From contig DASVLX010000245.1 of the NCBI GenBank assembly GCA_036384655.1, positions 10,308 to 74,307 of the forward strand: a stretch of 64,000 nucleotides of DNA, in the 5' to 3' direction. Below are positions 15,774 through 24,288 of this stretch, in pieces; within the stretch, counting starts at the first letter, position 1, and every line of letters starts with the position of its first letter. This DNA comes from DASVLX01 sp036384655 (GTDB lineage: Bacteria > Actinomycetota > Actinomycetes > Mycobacteriales > Pseudonocardiaceae). Under the pieces are notes generated by a model, which was given only the letters and a program-made list of their open reading frames with translations, was not told the DNA's origin and ran no database searches. The position numbers were made by a program, and so were the translations under genes.

Positions 15774-16664
15774 GTGACCAGCCCCGACGCCGTCCCGGCG
15801 CTGCCGCTGACCGGCGAGCGCACGGTGCCCGGCGTACCCGAGGAGAACTACTGGTTCCGGCGGCATGAGGCGGTGTATGAGGCGGTGCTGCGGCGCTGTG
15901 TCGACAGTGCGGGAAGTGCCGACAGCGTCGGCGGTGCCCACACTCCCGACAGTGCCCACAGTGCCCACAGTGCCCACAGGGCCGGCGCGACCGTGCTGGA
16001 GGCCGGCTGCGGCGAGGGCTATGGCGCGGACCTGCTTGCCGGCGTCGCGAGCACGGTCATCGCGCTCGACTACGACGAGGCGACCGTGGCTCATGTGCGA
16101 CGCCGGTACTCCGTGGTCGAGGTGCTGCGCGGGAATCTGGCGGCCCTGCCGATCCGCTCGGGCAGCATCGACATGGTGGTGAACCTGCAGGTCATCGAGC
16201 ATCTCTGGGACCAGCCCAGGTTCCTCGCCGAATGCCTGCGGGTGTTGCGCCCGGCCGGCACGCTGGTCGTCAGCACGCCGAACCGGATCACGTTCTCTCC
16301 CGGCCGGGACACCCCGCTCAACCCGTTCCACACCCGGGAGCTGGCCGCCGGAGAGCTGGCGGACCTGTTGCGCGAGGCCGGATTCACCGTCGATCGTCTC
16401 GCCGGCCTGCACCACGGGCCGCGGCTGGCGGAACTGGACGCGGCGCATGGCGGCTCGCTGATCGGCGCGCAGGAACGGGTGGTCCTCGGCCACCTGCCCG
16501 GGCAGGCGATCTGGCCGGCGGATCTGCTGGCCGATGTCGTCTCGGTGCGCGCCAACGACTTCGTGATCCGCGACGAGAACGTGGACGACAGCCTGGACCT
16601 GGTCGCGGTGGCGACCAAGCCCGTGGCCCGGTCGGACGAGCCGGCGGGAGGCGGCCATGTTTGA
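15774..16664 (+). CDS. Class I SAM-dependent methyltransferase of the MGLP-like cluster
   Basis: The product has 296 residues. Motif I is ATVLEAGCGEGYGADLLA (about residue 67 on), followed by VIALDYDEATVAH and the VVNLQVIEHLWDQPRFLAE block typical of sugar O-methyltransferases. The first 60 residues hold a low-complexity insert (SAHSAHSAH) from a 9-bp tandem repeat. GTG at 15774 is used; no good ribosome site is next to it. The stop overlaps the GH57 start by 8 bp. The order methyltransferase-GH57-GT4 matches Rv3030-Rv3032, proposed for methylglucose lipopolysaccharide; a role in methylating a glucan is inferred. Confidence 0.82.
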   Translation: MTSPDAVPALPLTGERTVPGVPEENYWFRRHEAVYEAVLRRCVDSAGSADSVGGAHTPDSAHSAHSAHRAGATVLEAGCGEGYGADLLAGVASTVIALDYDEATVAHVRRRYSVVEVLRGNLAALPIRSGSIDMVVNLQVIEHLWDQPRFLAECLRVLRPAGTLVVSTPNRITFSPGRDTPLNPFHTRELAAGELADLLREAGFTVDRLAGLHHGPRLAELDAAHGGSLIGAQERVVLGHLPGQAIWPADLLADVVSVRANDFVIRDENVDDSLDLVAVATKPVARSDEPAGGGHV

Positions 16665-18189
16665 CAGAGCACCGGGCCGGCGGCCGCTCGGCTCCTTCTG
16701 CCTGGTACTGCACAGTCATCTGCCCTGGCTGCCGCACCACGGCCGGTGGCCGGTCGGCGAGGAATGGCTGTACCAGGCCTGGGCGCAGTCGTATCTGCCG
16801 GTGGTCGAGATGCTGCACCGGCTCGCCGAGAGCGGCCGGCGGGACGTGCTCACCCTGGGCGTCACGCCGATCCTGGCCGCCCAGCTGGACGATCCGTACT
16901 GTCTGCGAAGCTGCCATGAGTGGCTGGGCACCTGGCGGTTGCGCGCCCAGTTGGCGGCCACCCGGGCGCATGGCCGCTGGCCGAATCCGGCGAACCAACC
17001 ATTGGCGGCCGCCGAGTGGCGGGCCGCGAGTCACGCCCTGGACGAGTTCGAGACCCGCTGGCGGCACGGTTTCTCGCCGGTGCTGCGCCCGCTGGTCGAC
17101 GACTGCGTGATCGAACTGCTCGGCGGTCCCGCCACGCATCCGTTCCAGCCGCTGCTGGATCCACGGGTGCGGCGGTTCACGTTGCGACTGGGGATGGACG
17201 ACACCAGGCTGCGGATCGGCACGGCGCCCGCCGGAATCTGGGCGCCGGAATGCGGCTACTCGCCGGGCATGGAGCATGACTACGCGGCCGCCGGGGTACG
17301 CCGGTTCCTGGTCGACGGCCCGGCGCTGCACGGTGACACGGCCGCCGCCCACCCGGTTGGCGACAGCGGCGTGATCTGCTTCGGCCGCGATCTGGACGTC
17401 ACCTATCGGGTGTGGTCGCCGAAGGCCGGTTACCCCGGTCACCCGGCCTACCGGGACTTCCACACCTTCGACCATCCCAGCGGCCTGAAACTGGCCCGGG
17501 TGACCGGCAAGCAGGTCCCGCCGGAGCAGAAGAAGCCGTACGACCCGGAGCTCGCCGTGCGCGCGCTGCGCCGGCACACCGCCGATTTCGTGGCCAGCGT
17601 GGTGAAGAAGCTGACCATGCTCGCCGACCGCGATGGCCGGCCGGGGCTGGTGGTCGCCGCGTATGACACCGAGCTGTTCGGGCACTGGTGGCATGAGGGC
17701 CCGGCCTGGCTGGAGGGAGTGCTGCGGGCGCTGCCGGCGGCCGGCGTGCGGGTGACCACGCTGCGCGGCGCGATCGAGGCCGGTCATGTCGGCACACCGG
17801 TCGAGCTGCCGCCGTCGTCCTGGGGCTCCGGCAAGGACTGGCGGTCCTGGGACGGCGCGCAGGTGGCCGACCTGGTCGACCTGGGCGCCGCCGACCAGGC
17901 GCTTCTACTGTCCGTTGTGGACAAATACGGTGGTCGATACCGGGACCCGGTGCTGGATCAGTTGGTACGCGAGGCATTGCTGACGCTGTCGTCCGACTGG
18001 GCCTTCATGGTGACCAAGAACTCGGCGCCCGACTACGCGCGCAGGCGCGCCGGCGAACATCATGACCGGCTCGTCCGGCTGGCCGACGCGCTGCGCACCG
18101 GAGACCGGCGGCAGGCCGTGACACTGGCCGAGTCGCTGCGCGCCGACGACGGGCCGTTCGGCCATCTGGACGCCCGATCGCTGGGGTAG
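16657..18189 (+). CDS. GH57 (DUF1957) 1,4-alpha-glucan branching enzyme
   Basis: A 510-residue glycoside hydrolase of family 57. The N-terminal FCLVLHSHLPWLPHHG carries the conserved His pair. The nucleophile is the Glu of GIWAPECGYSPG and the acid/base the Asp of YDTELFGHWWHEG. The C-terminal DUF1957 part includes SSWGSGKDWRSW and SSDWAFMVTK. Such enzymes add alpha-1,6 branches to short glucans; the mycobacterial counterpart (Rv3031 from memory) acts on methylglucose lipopolysaccharide. Translation is coupled to the methyltransferase by an 8-bp overlap. Confidence 0.92.
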   Translation: MFDRAPGRRPLGSFCLVLHSHLPWLPHHGRWPVGEEWLYQAWAQSYLPVVEMLHRLAESGRRDVLTLGVTPILAAQLDDPYCLRSCHEWLGTWRLRAQLAATRAHGRWPNPANQPLAAAEWRAASHALDEFETRWRHGFSPVLRPLVDDCVIELLGGPATHPFQPLLDPRVRRFTLRLGMDDTRLRIGTAPAGIWAPECGYSPGMEHDYAAAGVRRFLVDGPALHGDTAAAHPVGDSGVICFGRDLDVTYRVWSPKAGYPGHPAYRDFHTFDHPSGLKLARVTGKQVPPEQKKPYDPELAVRALRRHTADFVASVVKKLTMLADRDGRPGLVVAAYDTELFGHWWHEGPAWLEGVLRALPAAGVRVTTLRGAIEAGHVGTPVELPPSSWGSGKDWRSWDGAQVADLVDLGAADQALLLSVVDKYGGRYRDPVLDQLVREALLTLSSDWAFMVTKNSAPDYARRRAGEHHDRLVRLADALRTGDRRQAVTLAESLRADDGPFGHLDARSLG

Positions 18190-18231
18190 CCAACCGGGGT
18201 AACCAAATGGAATGCGAGGATGGCTCGCATC

Positions 18232-19482
18232 ATGCGCGTCCTGATGTTGTCGTGGGAGTACCCGCCGGTCGTGGTTGGCGGGCTGGGCCGGCATGTGTAC
18301 GAGCTCGCCACCCATCTGACCGCCGCCGGACATGATGTCGTGGTGCTGTGCCGGCAGCCGGCCGGCACCGACGCGACGACACACCCGAACTCCGACGAGG
18401 TCCAGGAGGGTGTGCGGATCGTGCGGGTCGCCGAGGACCCGCCGCACCTGGTGTTCGAGCGCGACCTGGTGGCCTGGACGCTGGCGATGGGCCATGCCAT
18501 GATCCGCGCCGCGCACACACTGCTGCGCGACTGGCGGCCGGATGTGGTGCACGCTCATGACTGGCTCGTCGCACATCCCGCGATCGCGCTCGCCGAACTG
18601 CTCGACGTGCCGTTGATCGCCACCGTGCACGCCACCGAGGCGGGCAGGTTCAGCGGCTGGCTGTCGCACCCGCTGAACCAGCAGGTGCACTCGGTGGAAT
18701 GGTGGCTGACCAACCGCGCCGACGCGATCATCGCCTGCTCGGCCGCGATGCGCCGGGAGATCACGCATCTCTTCGAGGTGGATCCCGAGCGGATCTCGGT
18801 GATTCGCAACGGAATCGAGCCCAGCGGCTGGAGGGCGCTGCCCGCGGACGTCGCCCAGTTCCGTGACGAACATGCCCCCGGCGGCGACCCGTTGCTGCTC
18901 TACTTCGGCCGTCTCGAATGGGAGAAGGGCCCGCAGGACATCATCGCCGCACTGCCCCGCATCCGGGCCCAGCATCCCGGCACCCGGCTAGTGATCGCCG
19001 GCCGGGGCACCCAGGGTGACGAACTGCTGGCCGCCGCGCGCAAACACCGGGTGGTTCGCGCCGTCGACTTCCTCGGACACCTGTCCGACCGCGAGCTGCG
19101 CGCGGCACTGGCGGCGGCGAACGTCGTCGTGCTGCCCAGCCGCTATGAGCCGTTCGGCATCGCCGCGCTGGAAACGGCGGCGGCCGGTGCGCCGCTGGCC
19201 GCGTCCACGGCCGGTGGCCTGGCCGAGGTGGTGGTGGACGGAGAAACCGGGGTGTCGTTCCCGCCGGGCGACATCCTCGCCCTGGCCGTGGCCGTGAACT
19301 CCGTGCTCGCCGATCCGGCGGCCGCCAAGCGGCGGGCGAAACTCGCCCGGCAGCGGCTGACCACCGACTTCAGTTGGACCCAGATCGCCGAGGACACCGC
19401 CGAGGTCTACGCCAAGACGACCGTCCTGGAGCATCCGCCGCTCGGTCGCCCCAAGATCGCCACCGGCAATGCATTTCAGTGA
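18232..19482 (+). CDS. GT4 alpha-glucan glycosyltransferase, Rv3032-like
   Basis: A GT-B glycosyltransferase of about 416 residues. Recognised blocks are VLMLSWEYPPVVVGGLGRHV, VHAHDWLVAHPAIALAEL, HATEAGRFSGW, the donor site LLYFGRLEWEKG, and EPFGIAALETAAAGAPL. The near identity of these blocks to Rv3032 as I remember it supports an alpha-1,4-glucosyltransferase that extends methylglucose lipopolysaccharide or a glucan from a nucleotide sugar. The start is ATG 18232, which begins the first strand; ATG 18220 has AGG touching it and is less likely. The C-terminus ends inside a tandem repeat. Confidence 0.92.
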   Translation: MRVLMLSWEYPPVVVGGLGRHVYELATHLTAAGHDVVVLCRQPAGTDATTHPNSDEVQEGVRIVRVAEDPPHLVFERDLVAWTLAMGHAMIRAAHTLLRDWRPDVVHAHDWLVAHPAIALAELLDVPLIATVHATEAGRFSGWLSHPLNQQVHSVEWWLTNRADAIIACSAAMRREITHLFEVDPERISVIRNGIEPSGWRALPADVAQFRDEHAPGGDPLLLYFGRLEWEKGPQDIIAALPRIRAQHPGTRLVIAGRGTQGDELLAAARKHRVVRAVDFLGHLSDRELRAALAAANVVVLPSRYEPFGIAALETAAAGAPLAASTAGGLAEVVVDGETGVSFPPGDILALAVAVNSVLADPAAAKRRAKLARQRLTTDFSWTQIAEDTAEVYAKTTVLEHPPLGRPKIATGNAFQ

Positions 19483-19526
19483 CGGCATTTCAGTGATGGC
19501 CTTTCAGCGACGGCATTTCAGTGTGA
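19471..19526. repeat. Four tandem 14-bp repeats across the GT4 stop codon
   Basis: Units GCATTTCAGTGACG start at 19471, 19485, 19499 and 19513, with a few changes in copies two to four. The GT4 stop (19480-19482) lies in the first unit. From here to 19639 I see no gene. Confidence 0.85.
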
Positions 19527-19639
19527 CCACGCTGCGGTGACCGTCCGTATGATGCTTCGGTGCTGACGGCCGTTTCGGTCGCGCTGCTGCTGGCCGCCCT
19601 GGCTCGCCCTGCGGATCTAGTTCGCCCTCGCGCCCTCGC

Positions 19640-20089
19640 TCATCGGTTTGTCCACCTCGCAAATGCATCCGGCTCATACAGTTCCTGAACAGCACCTTTC
19701 TCGTAGCCGGGCACATTGCTTGCGATAACCGTTTCGGAGTCAGGTAGATAAAACATGCAATGGTATCGTCCGGTTGTAACCAGGCCAACGTACAAATCGC
19801 GTAGCAGGTTGAAGACAAGGCGTTTTGCCTCTCGACCTTGCCCGTCGTCCTTCACGAATTCCCACGGGAACAGGTGATAAGGTATGGGGTCATCGGGATC
19901 AGCCTCGTCGTCCCACTCGGCATCAAGGTCGAGCATGAGACCACCGCTTTGGGCCTTGATCCGGTAAGCGGTATCGGTTTTTCCAATTGTCTCGAACCGC
20001 TCTCCACAAATCCCATCGGCGTCTGCAACCAAGTCAGCGCCTGTCTGCTGACCGATCGGCCGTACGGCTATCACATACGTCCTCGACAT
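19640..20089 (-). CDS. Putative immunity protein of a type VII toxin locus, intact paralogue
   Basis: A 149-residue acidic soluble protein with clearly lower GC than the region. The ATG at 20087-20089 has GGAGG about 8 bp upstream. It shares a pattern with the next upstream reading (20175-20582): ICxERF, IPYxxFxWxFV, LYVGLVxxGxYxCMF, TVIASNxPGYEKG and FxRW. I know no named family. Two small paralogues directly after a WXG100 pair fit immunity proteins that neutralise a secreted toxin; that is inferred from context, as no toxin domain remains. Confidence 0.6.
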   Translation of the reverse strand: MSRTYVIAVRPIGQQTGADLVADADGICGERFETIGKTDTAYRIKAQSGGLMLDLDAEWDDEADPDDPIPYHLFPWEFVKDDGQGREAKRLVFNLLRDLYVGLVTTGRYHCMFYLPDSETVIASNVPGYEKGAVQELYEPDAFARWTNR

Positions 20090-20174
20090 AGTTACAATCC
20101 TCCATACCCCGGTGGATATGTGACCGGCGGACCGCCATCTATAGACTCGCGCTCTCGACGTCGTTCGACGCTGT

Positions 20175-20582
20175 TCACCACCGTTCGAACGCGCCGGGCT
20201 CGGACAGCTCCTCCAGACTGCCTTTCTCATAGCCAGGCGTGTTACTCGCGATGACCGTCTTGGAATCGACTTGAACGAACATGCACTGGTACTGTCCCGA
20301 CCTGACCAGGCCAACATACAAACCACGCATTCGATCGAATGCAAACTGTTTACGGTCGCTGGTTACCCTGCCATCCTCCACAACATCCCACGAAAAGACG
20401 AATTTCCACAAAAATCGGTCATATGGAATCGTATTGTCGGACTTGGTCTTCCAGTCCCGATCGGCCCGGAGATGGAGTATCAGCACTCCCTTCACGGGGT
20501 CAAAATTCAACCGATAGTCACCGTACCCGGTAGCCACGAACCGTTCGTGGCAGATGTTCTCCGCCTCGGCAAGCAGATCCAC
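20175..20582 (-). pseudogene. 5'-truncated paralogue of the putative immunity gene
   Basis: The 135-codon frame aligns with the intact neighbour from ICHERF onward but lacks a proper first 15 or so residues. Its only start is a GTG without a ribosome site, inside the end of the type VII fragment. The C-terminal block LYVGLVRSGQYQCMF, then TVIASNTPGYEKG, is well kept, so loss of the 5' end looks recent. It may still be made by re-initiation. Confidence 0.55.
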
Positions 20583-20923
20583 AACGGTTTCGCACTGATC
20601 GCATCGGCCCGGCTGTGGTCGGTACCCGACTGGGCCAAGCCCCGCGCGATCGCCCCCAACACCGTGCCCAGCGACGCCAACCCCGACATCACCTGCTCAC
20701 CGGCCGCCCGATACCGATCCGCCAAGTACCGCGCCGACCCATCCGCACCGATACACGGCGAGTGCGGCCCCAACTGTTCCCGTAACGACACCATGATCTC
20801 GTTCAGCGCCGACTGACCATCCGCGAACGCGCGTGCTGTCGCCTCGAAATCACCCGGCTCCACCCGCGTCGCCGTCGCCGGACTGTCCAGCTGCGCCGGA
20901 CGCAACAACACTGCCGCGGTCAT
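20507..20923 (-). pseudogene. N-terminal secretion domain of a type VII polymorphic toxin, toxin part lost
   Basis: Residues 1-112 form a WXG100-like helical hairpin (ATARAFADGQSALNEIMVSL, then YLADRYRAAGEQVMSGL, GLAQSGTDHSRADAISA) as in ESX-secreted toxins. After residue 112 the frame runs into the neighbouring immunity gene out of frame (KPLWICLPRRR...) and stops. The usual proline-rich linker and toxic domain are missing. The ATG overlaps the stop of the WXG100 gene (ATGA), the normal operon layout. I read this as a deletion that fused the toxin's head to the middle of an immunity gene. Confidence 0.6.
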
Positions 20924-21213
20924 CGATTCACCGCCCAAATGCGGGTGTTCGACGCCACCACCGCGGCCTGGTTGTCATGTGCCCGACCGACCATGTCATG
21001 CAACTGCGCCAACCGCTCCCGCAGATCCGTCGCCGACGCCTGCCATTCACGCACCGTGTCCCAGAACCCCTCGGCGGCCGCGCCCTCCCAGACCCTGGTC
21101 AGCTCCTCCACACGCGTACTCAGTTCCGCCAGTTCCGAGTCGATCTGCCGATAGATATCCCCCAACCGGCCCTGAAACGCCAACACTTCGGCGTAGTCCA
21201 CCATGATCGCCAC
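20920..21213 (-). CDS. WXG100-like type VII secretion partner protein
   Basis: A small helical-hairpin protein of 97 residues: a first helix VLAFQGRLGDIYRQIDSELA, a turn with VWEGAAAEGF (W-x-G type), and a second helix ending with LHDMVGRAHDNQAAVVA. Such proteins pair with the N-terminal domain of ESX substrates for export. GTG at 21211-21213 is preferred because GGGAGG lies 8 bp upstream; the ATG three codons later is the alternative. It is the first gene of the toxin operon scar. Confidence 0.78.
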   Translation of the reverse strand: MAIMVDYAEVLAFQGRLGDIYRQIDSELAELSTRVEELTRVWEGAAAEGFWDTVREWQASATDLRERLAQLHDMVGRAHDNQAAVVASNTRIWAVNR

Positions 21214-21311
21214 GCGCGCGACCTCCCACCAGCAAGCCAAGAACGACCGATCGTCAACTCAGTGTGGCAGGTGATCGCGTTCCGTATGGTGCCTTTCACC
21301 GAATTCGGGTA

Positions 21312-22079
21312 CTAGCTCTCTCCCATGGTCTTGCGCAGTGCCTCCGAGGCTTTGCGGCCCATGTCGGAGATGGCGCGTTGGAGGGTCTCGCGGTGTTCGG
21401 TGTCGGCGAGGTAGTCGGCCCGGCGGTCGCGGACCACGCGGGCCGGGGCGCCGACCGCGATCGAATAGTCCGGAATGTCACCGCGCACCACGGCATGCGC
21501 GCCGAGCACGCAGCCGCGCCCGATCCGGGTGCCGCGCAACACCGTCGATTTCACGCCCAGCCAGCAGTCCGGGCCGATCCGCACCGGGGTCTTCACGATG
21601 CCCTGGTCCTTGATGGGCCGGTTGATATCGGTTGTCACATGGTCGAAGTCGCAGATATACACCCAGTCCGCGACCAGGGTGGCGGAGCCGATCTCGACGT
21701 CGAGATAGCAGTTGATGGTGTTGTCCTTGCCGAACACCGCCTTGTCGCCGATCCGCAGCGAGCCCTCATGACAGCGGATCGCGTTGCCATCGCCGATGTG
21801 CACCCACCGGCCGATCTCCATCCGGCCGTATCCGGGCCGGCAGTGCACGTCCAGATGGCGGCCCAGGAACACCATGCCGCGCAGCACGATATGGGGATTG
21901 GCGACCCGGAAACGCCACAGTCGCCAGTAGCGCACGAGATACCACGGCGTGTAGGCGTGGTGCCGCAGCATCCAGCGCAGCGAAGCCACGGTCAGGAACC
22001 GTGCTTGGCGCGGATCACGACCGGCACGCCGCGCGGCGCGGACGCGCGCGAGTATCGGAGAACCCCACATCGACGTCAT
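21312..22079 (-). CDS. Hexapeptide-repeat acyltransferase of the MGLP-like cluster
   Basis: A 255-residue left-handed beta-helix transferase. Hexapeptide turns run from about residue 60 to 210 (IVLRGMVFLG, EIGRWVHIGDGNAI, ATLVADWVYICDFDHVT, DCWLGVKSTVLRG, GCVLGAHAVVRGDIP). The end AVGAPARVV is the common acetyl-CoA-binding terminus. It corresponds in place and look to Rv3034c, proposed to acetylate or acylate methylglucose lipopolysaccharide; the acceptor is inferred. The ATG overlaps the upstream THUMP-like gene stop as ATGA. Confidence 0.88.
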   Translation of the reverse strand: MTSMWGSPILARVRAARRAGRDPRQARFLTVASLRWMLRHHAYTPWYLVRYWRLWRFRVANPHIVLRGMVFLGRHLDVHCRPGYGRMEIGRWVHIGDGNAIRCHEGSLRIGDKAVFGKDNTINCYLDVEIGSATLVADWVYICDFDHVTTDINRPIKDQGIVKTPVRIGPDCWLGVKSTVLRGTRIGRGCVLGAHAVVRGDIPDYSIAVGAPARVVRDRRADYLADTEHRETLQRAISDMGRKASEALRKTMGES

Positions 22080-23287
22080 ACCTGGGACCGTACCGATTCG
22101 GTGGGATCAGCTGCGGGCGCGACCGCCCTGCACAGGATCGCGGTGGGTGTGTGGTCGATGCGGGTGAGCACCACGGTGGCCGACTCGGTGCCGGCGAGCT
22201 TGAGCCGGCGTCGCAACATGTCCGGCTCGACGGCCAGCCCGCGCACCAGGATCTCCAACCGGCCCACCCCACGGCGGCGCAGCGTCGCGCGCAGTGCCTT
22301 CTCCGTATATTTGCCGTGCTCGATGACCTCGAACGCGCGCACACCCGGCGGTGGCGCGTCGCCGGTCAGGTAGGCGATCCTGGGATCAAGCTGTGCCAGG
22401 TCGTGCCGGGCCGCGTAGTGCCGCACGAGCCCGGCGCGCACCACGGCGCCGTCCGGGTCCACGATCCACCGCCCGACCGGCCGCACCGGGCAGTCGTCCG
22501 GCTCCGCGTCCGTGATCGTCCACATCGGACGCCCGGTGCGCAGCACGGTGGCCCGCCGGGTCACCCCGGGCGTGCCCAGATTGTCTGTCCACAGCACGGC
22601 CTCGCGGACCTGCCCGTCCCAGGACACCAGCTCGATCTCGGCCGCCCAGGGCACGGCGGCGAAGTCCATGCCCGGCGACGCCTTCACCACCAGCGGCCGG
22701 CCGGCATACACATCGGCGAGTTCCGTCAACGGCGGCACCAGGTCGTCCGGCCGCCAGCGCCGCCGGCCGCTGTCGTCCCGCCGGGCCGGATCGGCGAACA
22801 CCACGGTGTCCCGGGTGACCGGCCGCAGCGCGTCGGCCACCACCAGCAGCGGCCCGACACCGGCGACCGCGCAGTTGTGTTCCGCCATGGCCAATCGAAC
22901 CGGATCGAGATCCGAACCCACGCACCGTCCGGCGGCGGTCGCCGCGACGGCCAGATCGGCACCGATCGAGCAGGTCACGTCGTGCACATCCCGGCCGCGC
23001 AGCCGGCTGGCCCGGTGCTCGGCCACCGGGGTCGCGGTGGCCTGTTGCAGTGCCGCGTCGGTGAACAGCCACTCCCCCGCGTCCGCGAGTTTGGCCATCG
23101 CGCGGCGGCGCAGCACGGCGGTCTCGACCACGGCGGCGGCGTGCTCGCCCGCGACCGCTCTGGCCCGGGCTACATCGGCCAGTCGGCTGGCCTCGGTCAG
23201 CGGCGAGTCCGCCAACGCGGCCAGCGCCGACACGCCGGCCGGACCGCGCAGATAGGCCACCTCGGCCAGCGAGAACCGGTACGCCAC
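22076..23287 (-). CDS. THUMP-like domain / class I SAM methyltransferase-fold protein
   Basis: A 403-residue protein resembling Rv3037c-type proteins. The middle has a SAM-type fold: VHDVTCSIGADLAVAATAAG, CVGSDLDPVRLAMAEHN and TVVFADPARRD (a DPAR motif in the DPPY position). The C-terminus (EKALRATLRRRGVGRLEILV) is the THUMP-like part. It may act on RNA, but no substrate is known. GTG at 23285-23287 gives the family start VAYRFSLAEV; a much longer frame overlaps the upstream gene and is rejected. It starts 5 bp after that gene's stop. Confidence 0.85.
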   Translation of the reverse strand: MAYRFSLAEVAYLRGPAGVSALAALADSPLTEASRLADVARARAVAGEHAAAVVETAVLRRRAMAKLADAGEWLFTDAALQQATATPVAEHRASRLRGRDVHDVTCSIGADLAVAATAAGRCVGSDLDPVRLAMAEHNCAVAGVGPLLVVADALRPVTRDTVVFADPARRDDSGRRRWRPDDLVPPLTELADVYAGRPLVVKASPGMDFAAVPWAAEIELVSWDGQVREAVLWTDNLGTPGVTRRATVLRTGRPMWTITDAEPDDCPVRPVGRWIVDPDGAVVRAGLVRHYAARHDLAQLDPRIAYLTGDAPPPGVRAFEVIEHGKYTEKALRATLRRRGVGRLEILVRGLAVEPDMLRRRLKLAGTESATVVLTRIDHTPTAILCRAVAPAADPTESVRSQV

Positions 23288-23292
23288 GCGGT

Positions 23293-24285
23293 CTAGCTCG
23301 GCTTGGTGCCGGTCAGCAGCACGTTGTAGAAGAGCTTCCGGGGCACGATCCCGGTCAGCACCTTCTCGTCCAACCAGGACAGTGTCTGCCACGCCCGGTA
23401 CGCGAACATGGCCCAGTTCCAACCGAGTTTGTCCGGCGGAACGGCGGCCTCGAAGGTACGCACCGGCCAGCCGAACAGCGCGGCGGTGAACTCCTCGGTG
23501 ACCACGCGGACGTGCGCGGCACCCGCCCGCCGGGCCATCCGTTCCAGTTCGGACGGATCGAACGTGTGCAGGTCGACCACGGACTCCAGGGCCGCCGCGC
23601 GGGACGACTCGTCCAGTTCCTTCTTCGGCCGACGCCATGCCTCAAGCCCGGGCAGCCGGGTGATCCTGGTGGTCAGCCACCAGGTGGCCTGGCCGAGCTT
23701 GCGGGCGTAGAGGTCGCCGATCCTGCTCGGCTCGCCCGCGAACACGAACCGGCCGCCCGGTTTCAGCACCCGCAGCACCTCGCGCAGCGCGGCCGGCACG
23801 TCCGGAATGTGGTGCAGCACGGCATGCCCGACGACCAGATCGAAGGTGTCGTCGTCGTAGGGGATCCGCTCGGCGTCGGCCACCCGGCCGTCCACCGGCA
23901 GCCCCAGCATCTCGGCGTTGTGCAGGGCCACCCGGACCATGCCCGGCGACAGGTCGGTGACCGAGCCCTTCTCCGCCACCCCGGCCTGCATCAGGTTGAG
24001 CAGGAAGAACCCGGTTCCGCTGCCGAGTTCCATCGCCCTCGGATAAGGCCAGCCCCTGCTGCCGGCGACCGCGCGGAACCGGCCGACCGCGTAGTCCACG
24101 CACCGCTTGTCGTACGAGATCGACCACTTCTCGTCGTACGTGCCGGCTTCCCAGTCGTGGTACAGGACGTTGGCCAGCTTCGGGTCGTGCCAGGCCGCCT
24201 CGATCTGCTCGGCGGTCGCGTGCGGGTTCGGGACCGGGTCCGCGTCCACGGTCGGCCCGGTCGGCTCAATGGTCGGGTCCGACAT
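23293..24285 (-). CDS. Class I SAM-dependent methyltransferase, Rv3038c-like
   Basis: A 330-residue methyltransferase. Motif I is AMELGSGTGFFLLNLMQAG (about 85-103), followed by GSVTDLSPGMVRVA, the acidic DAERIPYDDDTFDLVVGHAV motif, and VLRVLKPGGRFVFAGEPSR. The pattern is that of UbiE/Methyltransf_11 enzymes on small or lipid substrates. The ATG at 24285 follows the echA stop closely, so it is part of a four-gene minus-strand unit (echA, this gene, THUMP-like, acyltransferase). The substrate is unknown. Confidence 0.9.
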   Translation of the reverse strand: MSDPTIEPTGPTVDADPVPNPHATAEQIEAAWHDPKLANVLYHDWEAGTYDEKWSISYDKRCVDYAVGRFRAVAGSRGWPYPRAMELGSGTGFFLLNLMQAGVAEKGSVTDLSPGMVRVALHNAEMLGLPVDGRVADAERIPYDDDTFDLVVGHAVLHHIPDVPAALREVLRVLKPGGRFVFAGEPSRIGDLYARKLGQATWWLTTRITRLPGLEAWRRPKKELDESSRAAALESVVDLHTFDPSELERMARRAGAAHVRVVTEEFTAALFGWPVRTFEAAVPPDKLGWNWAMFAYRAWQTLSWLDEKVLTGIVPRKLFYNVLLTGTKPS

Positions 24286-24288
24286 GAT

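Noticed and set aside
19838..20254. Plus-strand 138-codon frame opposite the putative immunity gene
   Set aside because: The minus-strand gene has a ribosome site and a paralogue; the plus frame has neither.
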